Below, in pieces: positions 17,623 to 25,802 of a DNA stretch of 64,000 nt. Both the position numbers and the translations under genes were made by a program. Location: NCBI GenBank assembly GCA_965262175.1, contig CBDHES010000022.1:353753-417752 (forward strand). Reading direction: 5' to 3'. Numbering within the stretch: position 1 is the first letter of the stretch; every line of letters starts with the position of its first letter. This DNA comes from CADEDH01 sp965262175. GTDB lineage: Bacteria; Actinomycetota; Acidimicrobiia; Acidimicrobiales; SZUA-35. The notes under the pieces are model-generated. The model searched no databases. It was not told the DNA's origin and worked only from the letters and a program-made list of their open reading frames with translations.

Positions 17623-18771
17623 ATGGGTGCTGCCGACCAGAACGCCGCGAACGATCAAGCCCCGACCACCGTCCGGGAGGAACGGCGCCCACCCGAGGGC
17701 CGGCCCCGGGAGGTCGCCCCGGGGGTGATCCGCCTCCAGCTCCCGATGAACATGCCGGGCCTGGGCCATGTGAACTGCTACGCCATCGAGGACCGGGACG
17801 GGGTTGCGTTGATCGACCCCGGCGTCCCGAGCCGACGGTCGTGGCAGGCGCTGAACCGGCTGCTCGACGAGGCCGGCCTCCCGATGCGGCGGGTCCACAC
17901 CGTCGTCGTGACCCACTCCCACCCCGACCACTACGGGGCGGCCCAGCGGATCCGCTCGCTGACCGGGGCCGAGGTGGTCACCCACGAGAACTTCAAGACC
18001 TACTGGGACCCCCACGAGGAGGACGACTTCGTGCGGGAGGTCGCCGTCCCCGCCGACTACGACACCCAGGCCGGGGCGATCGAATCGGCCCTGCTGAAGA
18101 TCACCGGCCGGGAACGGAACTCGCCGTGGGACCGGCCGGTCCCGTGGGGTGGTCCCCCGCCCGACAACCGGTGGCGGGAACGGCTCCGGTGGCGCATCCT
18201 TCCCCTCCTGGTCAGCAAGATCTGGCAACCGCCGAAGCCGTCCCGGCGAGTGGTCGACGGGTCGACGATCATGCTCGGCGACCGGGAGTGGACCTCGGTC
18301 TACACCCCGGGCCACACCGCCGACCACCTGTGCCTGCTCGACCCGACGGAGGGGATCTTCGTCTCGGGCGACCACCTCCTCCCGACGATCACCCCCCACA
18401 TCTCGGGCCTCACGACCCAGAAGCAGCCGCTGACCGACTTCTTCGACTCGCTGGAGCGGATGCACACCTTCGAAGGGGTGAAGCTCGTGCTGCCGGCCCA
18501 CGGGCTCGAGTTCCACGACCTCCCCGGACGGTCGACCGAGATCATCGACCACCATCACGACCGGTTGGCCACCATCACCGAAGCGGCCCGGAACGCCGCC
18601 GAGAACGAGCTGACGGTCCCCGAGTATTCGAAGTTCCTGTTCAAGCCCCGGTCGTGGGGCCCCATGGCCGACTCCGAGACCTTCGCCCACCTCGAGCACC
18701 TCCGCCACGAGGGCAAGGCGACCACGCGGGTCGTCGACGGCGAACTCCGGTACCGGGTCGTCTCGACCTGA
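17623..18771 (+). CDS. Metallo-beta-lactamase-fold hydrolase
   Basis: This 382-residue protein has the MBL metal motif THSHPDHYG, an earlier DRDGVALIDPGVPS, later YTPGHTADHLCLLD and SGDHLLPTITPH, and LPAHGLEF near the C-terminus. That set gives the full zinc ligand pattern H-x-H-x-D-H...H...D...H. A helical C-terminal region (winged-helix-like, 290-382) resembles LACTB2-type MBL proteins. It probably hydrolyses a thioester, lactone or phosphodiester; the neighbouring dienelactone hydrolase and thiolase suggest catabolism, as inference. TAGCGT lies 8 nt before ATG 17623. Confidence 0.86.
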   Translation: MGAADQNAANDQAPTTVREERRPPEGRPREVAPGVIRLQLPMNMPGLGHVNCYAIEDRDGVALIDPGVPSRRSWQALNRLLDEAGLPMRRVHTVVVTHSHPDHYGAAQRIRSLTGAEVVTHENFKTYWDPHEEDDFVREVAVPADYDTQAGAIESALLKITGRERNSPWDRPVPWGGPPPDNRWRERLRWRILPLLVSKIWQPPKPSRRVVDGSTIMLGDREWTSVYTPGHTADHLCLLDPTEGIFVSGDHLLPTITPHISGLTTQKQPLTDFFDSLERMHTFEGVKLVLPAHGLEFHDLPGRSTEIIDHHHDRLATITEAARNAAENELTVPEYSKFLFKPRSWGPMADSETFAHLEHLRHEGKATTRVVDGELRYRVVST

Positions 18772-18820
18772 GGAGTCAGCACCCGGCGCCGCGGGAGCCG
18801 GGCATGACAGACTGCGTCCC

Positions 18821-19567
18821 ATGATCGACCGGGAACTCGACATCGAGACGGCCGAGGGTCGCATGAAGACCTTCATCTATCACCCCGAGCACGACGGGCC
18901 CCACCCGGTCGTCCTCTACCTGATGGACGCCCCCAGCATCAGACCGGCGCTGAAGGACATGGCGGTCCGGCTGGCGTCTGCCGGGTACTACGTGATGCTG
19001 CCCTACCTGTTCTACCGAGGGGGCCCGTTCCGGGAGTTCGGCCAGAGCGACGAGGACATGCACGCTCGCCGGGAGCTGATGGCCACCGTCACCCCGACCA
19101 ACATCATCTCGGACACCGACGCGCTGCTGGCCGTGGCCGACGCCGACGCCGCGGCCCGGGGCGGCGACATCGGCGCCGTCGGGTTCTGCATGAGCGGGGG
19201 CCTGGTGATCTCGTTGGCTCGGGCCATGCCGGAGCGGGTGGCGGCGGTGGCCTCGATCCACGGTGCCTGGCTGGTCCGCGACACCCCCGACTCCCCCCAC
19301 CTCGACCTCGACACGGTCCGGGCCGAGGTCTATCTCGGCTGGTGTGCCGAGGATGCCACCGCCCCCGAGGACACGGTTCCCGTGATGCGTGAGGCCCTGG
19401 AGTCGGCCGGCGTGACCTACTGCCTCGACTGGTTCACCGACGCCGTCCACGGCTACGCGCCGCCCGGCGGCGAGCGCTACAACCGGGCGGCATCCGAGCT
19501 CCACTGGGAGCGGGTCCACTCCCTGTTCCGCCGCCACCTGCTGCTGACATCGGCCGACCGAGCCTGA
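18821..19567 (+). CDS. Dienelactone hydrolase family protein
   Basis: This 248-residue alpha/beta hydrolase contains the family nucleophile elbow GFCMSGGLV, with Cys at the nucleophile position of dienelactone hydrolases. It also shows HPVVLYLMDAPSI, an acid region YLGWCAEDATAPED, and the catalytic His in DAVHGYAPPG. Such enzymes open enol-lactones or cleave related esters in aromatic degradation. A weak -10 CAGACT (18808-18813) lies 7 nt before ATG 18821. It follows the MBL hydrolase by 49 nt in the same direction and ends before a bidirectional hairpin. Confidence 0.88.
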   Translation: MIDRELDIETAEGRMKTFIYHPEHDGPHPVVLYLMDAPSIRPALKDMAVRLASAGYYVMLPYLFYRGGPFREFGQSDEDMHARRELMATVTPTNIISDTDALLAVADADAAARGGDIGAVGFCMSGGLVISLARAMPERVAAVASIHGAWLVRDTPDSPHLDLDTVRAEVYLGWCAEDATAPEDTVPVMREALESAGVTYCLDWFTDAVHGYAPPGGERYNRAASELHWERVHSLFRRHLLLTSADRA

Positions 19568-19600
19568 GCCCCACTCCAGCGATCGGACCTCGGACGCGAC

Positions 19601-19630
19601 CGGGGCCGGCGCCCCTCGGCGCCGGCCCCG
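19601..19630. terminator. Bidirectional hairpin between dienelactone hydrolase and thiolase
   Basis: A perfect 13-bp stem, CGGGGCCGGCGCC (19601-19613) with GGCGCCGGCCCCG (19618-19630) and loop CCTC, lies between two convergent stop codons (19567 and 19650). It can serve both transcripts. No U-tract is present. Confidence 0.75.
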
Positions 19631-19649
19631 ATGTCGTTCCGATGATCGA

Positions 19650-20825
19650 CTACGAGTAGATCTCGATCAGGCCGGCGGCGCCCTGGCCACCGCCGATGCA
19701 CATGGTCACCACGCCCCACCGGGCGCCCCGCCGACGACCCTCGAGGAGGATGTGGCCGGCGCACCGGGTGCCGGTCATGCCGAACGGGTGACCGACGGCG
19801 ATCGAGCCGCCGTTGACGTTGTACTTCTCGGGGTCGATGCCGAGGGTGTCACGGGAGTAGAGGCACTGGCTGGCGAACGCCTCGTTGAGCTCCCAGATGT
19901 CGATGTCGTCGACGGTGAGGCCGTGACGCTCGAGGAGCCGGGGCACGGCGTAGACCGGGCCGATGCCCATCTCGTCGGGCTCGCAGCCGGCGACGGCCCA
20001 GCCCTTGAACGCACCGAGGGGCTCGATGTTGCGGCGGGAGGCTTCCTCGTCCGACATCATCACCACGGCGGCCGCACCGTCGGAGAGCTGGCTGGCGTTG
20101 CCGGCGGTGATGTAGTGGCCCTCACCCCGGACCGGGGGCAGCTTGGCCAGGCCCTCCAGGGTCGTGTTCGGCCGGTTGCACTCGTCGCGGTCGACCGTGT
20201 ACTCGACGATCGACTCCTCCTTGGTCTCCTTGTCGACCAGCTTCATCTTGGTCTCCATCGGGACGATCTCGTCCTCGAAGAGGTTGGCCTCCTGGGCCGC
20301 GGCCATCCGCATCTGCGACTGGTAGGAGTACTCGTCCTGGTACTCGCGGCTGACGTTGTACCGCTCGGCCACGATGTCGGCGGTCTCGATCATCGCCATG
20401 TAGATGGCCGGGTGGCTGTCGGTGAGGGCGTCGTCCATGTTGATCGAACCGCCGAACCCGGGGCTGGGGATCGAGATGGACTCGACACCACCGGCCACGA
20501 CGACGTCGGCACCGTCGAGCTTGATGTGGTTGGCCGCCACGGCGATCGAGTTGAGGCCCGACGAGCAGTGCCGCTGGATGGTGTTGCCACCGGTGGTGAC
20601 CGGGAGCCCGGCCAGGAGCCCGGCCAGTCGACCGAGGTTGCCGGCGCCGTGGGCGCCGTTGCCGAGGGCGACGTCCTCGATGGCTTCCCGCTCGACGCCC
20701 GACTTGTCGACCGCATGGGAGATGGCGTGGGCCGCCATCGTCATCGCCGGGGTCATGTTGAATCCGCCCCGGGCGGCCTTGGCCAGCCCGGTCCGGGCGT
20801 AAGAGACGAATACTGCTTCGCGCAC
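19650..20825 (-). CDS. Acetyl-CoA acetyltransferase / thiolase
   Basis: This 391-residue thiolase has all catalytic motifs: acyl-accepting Cys in QRHCSSGLNS, WELNEAFASQ, His in GGSIAVGHPFGMTG, and the C-terminal acid/base Cys in MCIGGGQGAAG. It performs thiolytic cleavage of 3-ketoacyl-CoA, or condensation. Length is standard for the tetrameric biosynthetic or degradative class. GTG 20825 has GGAGAG upstream, and TACCGT at 20872-20877 (minus strand) would be its -10, leaving a leader of about 40 nt. It is divergent from an LLM gene. Confidence 0.93.
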   Translation of the reverse strand: MREAVFVSYARTGLAKAARGGFNMTPAMTMAAHAISHAVDKSGVEREAIEDVALGNGAHGAGNLGRLAGLLAGLPVTTGGNTIQRHCSSGLNSIAVAANHIKLDGADVVVAGGVESISIPSPGFGGSINMDDALTDSHPAIYMAMIETADIVAERYNVSREYQDEYSYQSQMRMAAAQEANLFEDEIVPMETKMKLVDKETKEESIVEYTVDRDECNRPNTTLEGLAKLPPVRGEGHYITAGNASQLSDGAAAVVMMSDEEASRRNIEPLGAFKGWAVAGCEPDEMGIGPVYAVPRLLERHGLTVDDIDIWELNEAFASQCLYSRDTLGIDPEKYNVNGGSIAVGHPFGMTGTRCAGHILLEGRRRGARWGVVTMCIGGGQGAAGLIEIYS

Positions 20826-20929
20826 GGCTTGCTCTCCACTGGTTGGTGAGGTCTTGTCGACTACGGGCCCAACGGTAGTTTGTGGCGGCGCCTCGACACG
20901 ACTTGAGGCCAGAGCAGAGGGAGAGAGAC
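20826..20929. promoter_or_regulatory. Divergent promoter region, thiolase / LLM
   Basis: The minus strand has a -10 TACCGT (20872-20877) and an SD GGAGAG before GTG 20825. The plus strand has a purine-rich run (AGAGGGAGAGAGA) immediately before GTG 20930, a strong ribosome site that decides that start. No leaderless hexamer is present for the LLM. Confidence 0.5.
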
Positions 20930-21808
20930 GTGAAGTTCGGGATCATGTTCGCCAACACCGGACCGTTCGCCACCGCCGAGGGGGCGGCGGCCATCGCCAC
21001 CGGGGCCGAGGCGGCCGGGTTCGAGTCGATCTGGGCGGTGGAGCACGCCGTGGTGCCCGACGGGTACCAGTCGAAGTACCCCTACAGCGAGAGCGGGAAG
21101 ATGCCGGGGGCGGTCGACGCCGACATCCCCGATCCCCTGGTGTGGCTGTCGTTCGTGGCCGGCCACACCTCCGAGATCCGCCTCGCCACCGGGATCCTCA
21201 TCGTCCCCCAGCGCAACCCGGTCGTGCTGGCCAAGGCCTGCGCCACCCTCGACAAGCTGTCGAACGGTCGGTTCGATCTCGGCATCGGGGTCGGGTGGCT
21301 CCAGGAGGAGTTCGACGCCCTGGGGATCCCGTTCGAGGACCGGGGTCCCCGGACCGACGACTACGTGGCGGCGATGCGGGCCCTGTGGAACGAGGACAAG
21401 GCGACCTACGACGGCCGGTTCGCCCGCTTCTCGGCCGCCATCCAACGCCCCCAGCCGGTCCAGGCCGGTGGGGTGCCGATCGTCGTCGGCGGCCACTCCA
21501 AGGCGGCGGCCCGGCGGGCCGGCCGCCTCGGGGACGGGTTCTTCCCCATCAGTGCCTCGGAGGACGAGCTGATGGGGCTGCTGGAGCTGATGAAGGCGAC
21601 CGCCGCCGAGCATGGTCGGGACGGCGACGCCATCACGGTCACCATCGGCAGCTGGAGCCCCCGACGGGACTCCCTCGACCGGGTGAAGCAGCTCGAGGAG
21701 CTCGGCATCCACCGGCTGATCGTCGCCCCGCCGGCCCGGGGTCTGGCCGACCTCCCCGCCGCCATGGAACAACTCGGCGAGACGATCGCCCCCGTCGCCA
21801 GCCGCTGA
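20930..21808 (+). CDS. LLM-class F420-dependent oxidoreductase
   Basis: This 292-residue luciferase-like enzyme begins MKFGIMFANTGPFAT. It contains GFESIWAVEHAVVP, RLATGILIVPQRNPVVLAK, SNGRFDLGIGVGWLQEEFDALG and PIVVGGHSKAAARRAGRLGDGF. These are hallmarks of the short F420-dependent LLM class close to TIGR03619. GTG 20930 is set by the purine-rich ribosome site directly upstream. It is divergent from the thiolase and convergent with an enoyl-CoA hydratase across a hairpin. Substrate unknown; the company of beta-oxidation genes suggests CoA-ester or lipid oxidation, as inference. Confidence 0.89.
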   Translation: MKFGIMFANTGPFATAEGAAAIATGAEAAGFESIWAVEHAVVPDGYQSKYPYSESGKMPGAVDADIPDPLVWLSFVAGHTSEIRLATGILIVPQRNPVVLAKACATLDKLSNGRFDLGIGVGWLQEEFDALGIPFEDRGPRTDDYVAAMRALWNEDKATYDGRFARFSAAIQRPQPVQAGGVPIVVGGHSKAAARRAGRLGDGFFPISASEDELMGLLELMKATAAEHGRDGDAITVTIGSWSPRRDSLDRVKQLEELGIHRLIVAPPARGLADLPAAMEQLGETIAPVASR

Positions 21809-21817
21809 GCTCCGGCC

Positions 21818-21841
21818 CGCCGCCGAGGCGGCTCGGCGGCG
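21818..21841. terminator. Bidirectional hairpin, LLM / enoyl-CoA hydratase
   Basis: A 10-bp perfect stem, CGCCGCCGAG (21818-21827) with CTCGGCGGCG (21832-21841) and a GCGG loop, lies between convergent stop codons at 21808 and 21851. Confidence 0.65.
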
Positions 21842-21850
21842 AGTGGGGCG

Positions 21851-22672
21851 TCAGGACCGGGAGCCGTCGAAGGATGGCTCCCGACGGGCCATGAAGGCGG
21901 CGGCTCCCTCGGCCATGTTCCGCGGGATGAGGTGGCGCTGGTGGTCGCGCTCCAGGTCGAGCTGGGCGTCGAAGGTGTTGGTCTCGGCGGCCAGCAGCGA
22001 TCGACGGATCCGGACCAGGGCGTCGGGACTGCTCCGGGCGAAGCGGGCGGCCAGATCGGCCACCACCTCGTCGAGACGGTCGTCGTCGACCGCGGCCCAG
22101 ATCATGCCCCAGTCGGCGGCCTGATCGGCCGAGATCGGCTCGCCGAGCATCGCCACCCCTCGGGCCCGGGCGGCGCCCAGGAGGTGGGGCAGGTGGAACG
22201 TGGTCCCCATGTCGGGCACGATCCCCAGCCGGGGGCCGAACGTGCACACGAACTTGGCCGAGCGGGCCGCAACCGCGACGTCGCACCCCAGAGCGAGCCC
22301 GAGCCCACCGCCGGCGGCGGCGCCGTTGACCCGGGCGATGGTCGGGACGGGCAGCTCGGCCAGCAGCCGGATCGGCGGGTGGAAGAAGTCGTCCATACCG
22401 GCCGCCGTCGCCTCCCCGTCGCCGATGGCGCCACCTTCGTCGGCGGCCCCGTCGGCCCCCGCCGACAGGTCGGCGCCGGAGCAGAAGCCCCGACCGGCAC
22501 CGGTCAGGACCATCACCCGGACGGCCGGGTCGTCGACGACCCGCTCGAGCGCGACCCGGAGATCGCTCATCAGCTCGTTGGTCATCGAGTTGAGCGACTC
22601 GGGCCGGTCGAGGGTGATCGTGGCCACCGCGTCGGTCAGGTCGTAGCGGACGGTCGAAGGGCGATCGGTCAT
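21851..22672 (-). CDS. Enoyl-CoA hydratase/isomerase (PaaG-like crotonase)
   Basis: This 273-residue crotonase has oxyanion-hole motifs GAGRGFCSGADLS and NGAAAGGGLGLALGCDVAVA. In place of the paired hydratase glutamates it shows FGPRLGIVPDMGTTFHLP, with Asp at the VPD position as in PaaG-type isomerases. It may therefore be an isomerase rather than a classical hydratase. An Ala/Gly/Asp-rich insert follows the first oxyanion motif. ATG 22672 is preceded 7 nt upstream by TAAGGT (22680-22685, minus strand), so the start is probably leaderless. It is divergent from the SDR gene. Confidence 0.88.
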   Translation of the reverse strand: MTDRPSTVRYDLTDAVATITLDRPESLNSMTNELMSDLRVALERVVDDPAVRVMVLTGAGRGFCSGADLSAGADGAADEGGAIGDGEATAAGMDDFFHPPIRLLAELPVPTIARVNGAAAGGGLGLALGCDVAVAARSAKFVCTFGPRLGIVPDMGTTFHLPHLLGAARARGVAMLGEPISADQAADWGMIWAAVDDDRLDEVVADLAARFARSSPDALVRIRRSLLAAETNTFDAQLDLERDHQRHLIPRNMAEGAAAFMARREPSFDGSRS

Positions 22673-22778
22673 GGCCCCGACCTTAGGGTCGGCCCCGGAC
22701 GTCCCGCCCATCGATGCCGGCTCCGGACCGACGGGTCGACGGCGTCCGGCGGCCGGCGGGGTGACTACGCTCGCCCCC
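22673..22778. promoter_or_regulatory. Divergent leaderless promoters, enoyl-CoA hydratase / SDR
   Basis: TAAGGT (22680-22685, minus strand) sits 7 nt from ATG 22672. TACGCT (22766-22771, plus strand) sits 7 nt from ATG 22779. No ribosome site is visible on either side. Confidence 0.6.
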
Positions 22779-23537
22779 ATGACCGACGACCAGACACGAC
22801 GCCCCGTGGCCATCGTGGCCAACGCCAGCTTCTACGTCGGACCGGCGCTGGCCCGGATGCTGGCCCGTCGGGGGTTCGACCTGGTGGTCGGCGACCCGAC
22901 CCCCGACCTGCCGGCCGAGTTGGCCGAGCTGGGGGCGGAGTCGTGGGCGGCCGACGGGGTCGCCGATCTGACCGACCCGACCGCCGCCCCCCGTCTCGTC
23001 GATCTGGCGATGGACGCCTACGGCCGCATCGACTCCGTCGTCTTCTTCTCCGGGCGGGTCATCACCGGCCGGTTCCTCGAAAGCTCGGCCGACGACCTCG
23101 CCAAGGTGACGAGCGGGTGCCTCGAAGCTCCCTACCGGGCACTGCGAGCCTTCGTCCCACCGTTGGCCGCCGCGGGTCAAGGCCAGGTGCTGGCCATCAC
23201 GAGCGCGGCCGGCCTGCGCCCCACCTCGTTCGCCCCGCTGTACTCGGCGGCCCGAGCGGGGGCCAACATGCTGGTCCGCAACGTTGCCGCCGAGGTGGCG
23301 GGCAGCGGCGTCCAGGTCAACGCCGTCGGCACCAACAACATGGACTTCGACGGGTTCCGGGCCGCCACCGGCGCCGACGACCCGGAGGTTCGGGCCCGGA
23401 TCGAGGCATCGGTCCCCCTTCGACGGCTGGGGACCATGGAGGAGTTCGCCGAGTTCTGCGCCGTGTTCCTCGACGGGACCTCCCGGTTCCAGACCGGCCA
23501 GGTGGTCGGCTTCGACGGGGGCTGGTCGGCGTTCTGA
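22779..23537 (+). CDS. Atypical SDR-family oxidoreductase
   Basis: This 252-residue Rossmann protein has the overall SDR pattern: strand AIVANASFYVGPALARMLARRG, YGRIDSVVFFSG, catalytic Ser142 in LAITSAAGL, and C-terminal FQTGQVVGFDGGWSAF. It deviates in two key places. The TGxxxGIG coenzyme loop is replaced by NASFYVG, and the YxxxK motif reads YSAAR (Tyr155, Arg159). Either it binds NAD(P) in an unusual way or it has lost oxidoreductase activity. TACGCT lies 7 nt before ATG 22779. The CaiB-type CoA transferase follows after 67 nt. Confidence 0.83.
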   Translation: MTDDQTRRPVAIVANASFYVGPALARMLARRGFDLVVGDPTPDLPAELAELGAESWAADGVADLTDPTAAPRLVDLAMDAYGRIDSVVFFSGRVITGRFLESSADDLAKVTSGCLEAPYRALRAFVPPLAAAGQGQVLAITSAAGLRPTSFAPLYSAARAGANMLVRNVAAEVAGSGVQVNAVGTNNMDFDGFRAATGADDPEVRARIEASVPLRRLGTMEEFAEFCAVFLDGTSRFQTGQVVGFDGGWSAF

Positions 23538-23604
23538 CCCTCCGGCTATCTTCCGATCGTTCCCTGTTCCGATCGGTCCGACCGTTCTCCTGGAGGCGCA
23601 GACG

Positions 23605-24834
23605 ATGACATCCCCCCTCGATGGGATCCGGGTGGTGGAGATCGCCAGCTTCGCCGCCGCTCCCACCGCGGCGGCGATCATGGCCGACCTCGGGGCCGAG
23701 GTCATCAAGGTCGAGGCGCTCGGGGGTGACCCGATCCGGGGCCTGATGAAGCAGGCCCGGGTTCCCGAGGGTCAGCCGAACATCGACTACCCGTTCCAGT
23801 TCATCAACCGGGGGAAGCGATCGATCGAGCTGAACCTCGACGACCCCGCCGGGGTCGAGGTCGCCCACCGGCTGGCCGCAGAAGCCGACGTCGTGATCCT
23901 CAACCTGCTGGCCGATCGACGCAAGCGGTTCCGGATCGACGTCGACGACCTCCGGGCGGTGAAGGACGACCTGGTCATCGGGCTGTTGTCGGGCTACGGC
24001 GAGCAGGGGGACGAGATCAACAGACCCGGCTACGACGTCACCGCCTTCTTCGCCCGGTCGGGGCTCTACGGCGGGATGACGCCACCGGGGGGTGCGCCAC
24101 CCCACGCCCGGCCGGGGCAGGGCGATCACACCACGTCGATGGCCCTGTTCGGGGGCCTGATGGCCGCCCTCCGGGCCCGGGACATGACCGGTGAGGGCCA
24201 GGTGGTCGAGACGTCACTGGTCAGGACGGCGGCGTTCACCATCGCCATGGACCTGACGACCGCACTGGTCGACGGTCGGCCCCACGCCGACCGGCCCCGG
24301 GAGGAAGCCATCTCGGTGATGCTGGAGGCGTTCCGGTGCTCCGACGACCGGTGGATCCAGTTCACGATGCCGAACCGGACCGGGGCGTGGCAGAAGTTCT
24401 GCACCGCCCTGGAGCGGGAGGACCTGATCGAGCACCCGGACTACGCCACCGGCCGGCTCCGGAACCAGAACAGCGGTCCGCTCATCGCCACCATCGACGA
24501 GACCGTCGGTTCGATGCCCTACGACCACTGGGCGCCCCGGCTCGACGAGCACGACTGCATCTGGGCCCCGATCAACGACGCCGCCACCGCCGTCACCGAT
24601 CCCCAGGTTCGGGCGACCGGGGCGTTCGAGGAGATCGACCATCCGGCGGTCGGTACCTTCGAGACGGTGGCCGCACCGTTCCGGATGCCCGGCAACGACG
24701 AGGTCGGGGCTCGAGGTCCGGCACCCGATCTCGGCCAGCACTCGGGCGAGATCCTGACCGAGCTGGGCTACTCCGACGCCGAGATCGCCGCTCTGGCCGA
24801 AGGCGGTGTGGTTCCCGGTCCGTCGTCGGCGTGA
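23605..24834 (+). CDS. CaiB/BaiF-family (class III) CoA transferase
   Basis: This 409-residue transferase moves CoA between carboxylic acids through an aspartyl-CoA thioester. It shows GIRVVEIASFAAAPTAAAIMADLGAEVIKVE at the N-terminus in pieces typical of the family, NRGKRSIELNLDDP, GYDVTAFFARSGL, and the catalytic Asp in PGQGDHTTSMALFGG. A small-domain EVVGSMPYDHWAPRL-like segment is present late. GGAGG at 23592-23596 fixes ATG 23605. It lies downstream of the SDR gene and upstream of a TauD-type dioxygenase and an acyl-CoA ligase, consistent with a catabolic cluster. Confidence 0.9.
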   Translation: MTSPLDGIRVVEIASFAAAPTAAAIMADLGAEVIKVEALGGDPIRGLMKQARVPEGQPNIDYPFQFINRGKRSIELNLDDPAGVEVAHRLAAEADVVILNLLADRRKRFRIDVDDLRAVKDDLVIGLLSGYGEQGDEINRPGYDVTAFFARSGLYGGMTPPGGAPPHARPGQGDHTTSMALFGGLMAALRARDMTGEGQVVETSLVRTAAFTIAMDLTTALVDGRPHADRPREEAISVMLEAFRCSDDRWIQFTMPNRTGAWQKFCTALEREDLIEHPDYATGRLRNQNSGPLIATIDETVGSMPYDHWAPRLDEHDCIWAPINDAATAVTDPQVRATGAFEEIDHPAVGTFETVAAPFRMPGNDEVGARGPAPDLGQHSGEILTELGYSDAEIAALAEGGVVPGPSSA

Positions 24835-24866
24835 CCGCAGCCGGCGGCGGGAACTACCGTTCTCTC

Positions 24867-25739
24867 ATGGCAGCCACCCTTCTCGACCTCACCCCGCTCG
24901 ACGGCGTCACCTTCGGTGCCACGATCCGTGGCGTCGAGCTCCGGTCGCTCGACGACGACACGTGGTCGGCGATCCACGACGCCTTCATCGACCATGCCCT
25001 CCTCATCTTTCCCGGCCAGTTCCTGACCCGGGACGAGCAGAACGAGTTCGCCCTCCGGTTCGGTGAGCTGGAGTTCCCGGCGACGCCGATCTCCAACATC
25101 GACAAGGCCGGCAACGTCCGCCATGACGATGACGATGACCTCGTGAAATCGCTCCGGGGCAACGAGGGATGGCATCACGACAGCACCTACATGCCGGTCC
25201 AGGCCAAGGGCGCGGTGTTCACCGCCGAGATCGTGCCCAGCGAGGGCGCGGCGACCGGCTGGGCCGACATGCGAGCGGCCTACGACGCGCTCGACGATGA
25301 GACCCGCGATCGGATCGAGGGCCTGCAGGCCTACCACTCGCTCTACTACAGCCAGGGTCGGTCCGGCTACCTGCCCCGCAAGAACGACGACGGCGGGTAC
25401 GACATGTACGGCTACCACGACGAGGAGCCGTCGCTCCGGCCGTTGGTCAAGGTTCACCCCGTGACCGGTCGACCAAACCTGTTGATCGGCCGCCACGCCT
25501 ACGGCATCGAAGGGATGGATCCCGACGAGTCGGAGGCGTTGCTCGACCGGCTGGCCGACGAAGCGTGCCAGCCGCCCCGGGTGTACCACCACCGCTGGGA
25601 GGTGGGCGACGCCGTCGTGTGGGACAATCGTCGGCTGATGCATCGGGGGACGCCGTTCGACATGACCGAACCCCGACGCATGTGGCACAGCCGAATCGCC
25701 GGGGATCGAACCACGGAGCTGGCGGTCAACCACGCCTGA
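24867..25739 (+). CDS. TauD/TfdA-family Fe(II)/2-oxoglutarate dioxygenase
   Basis: This 290-residue dioxygenase contains LIFPGQFLTRDEQNEFALRFG at the N-terminus and the iron-binding His-x-Asp in NEGWHHDSTYM. The distal His is in WDNRRLMHRGTPFD and the 2OG-binding Arg in PRRMWHSRIAGD. The family hydroxylates taurine, phenoxyacetates, carnitine precursors and related acids. TACCGT (24855-24860) ends 6 nt before ATG 24867, so it has its own leaderless start though it lies only 32 nt after the CaiB gene. The ligase follows after 63 nt. Confidence 0.9.
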   Translation: MAATLLDLTPLDGVTFGATIRGVELRSLDDDTWSAIHDAFIDHALLIFPGQFLTRDEQNEFALRFGELEFPATPISNIDKAGNVRHDDDDDLVKSLRGNEGWHHDSTYMPVQAKGAVFTAEIVPSEGAATGWADMRAAYDALDDETRDRIEGLQAYHSLYYSQGRSGYLPRKNDDGGYDMYGYHDEEPSLRPLVKVHPVTGRPNLLIGRHAYGIEGMDPDESEALLDRLADEACQPPRVYHHRWEVGDAVVWDNRRLMHRGTPFDMTEPRRMWHSRIAGDRTTELAVNHA

Positions 25740-25802
25740 CGTCGGGCCCGATCGGGTCGGCCGTCCGGCCCTTGAGTGGACGAGTGGAGAGGAAGCGAAG
25801 GC

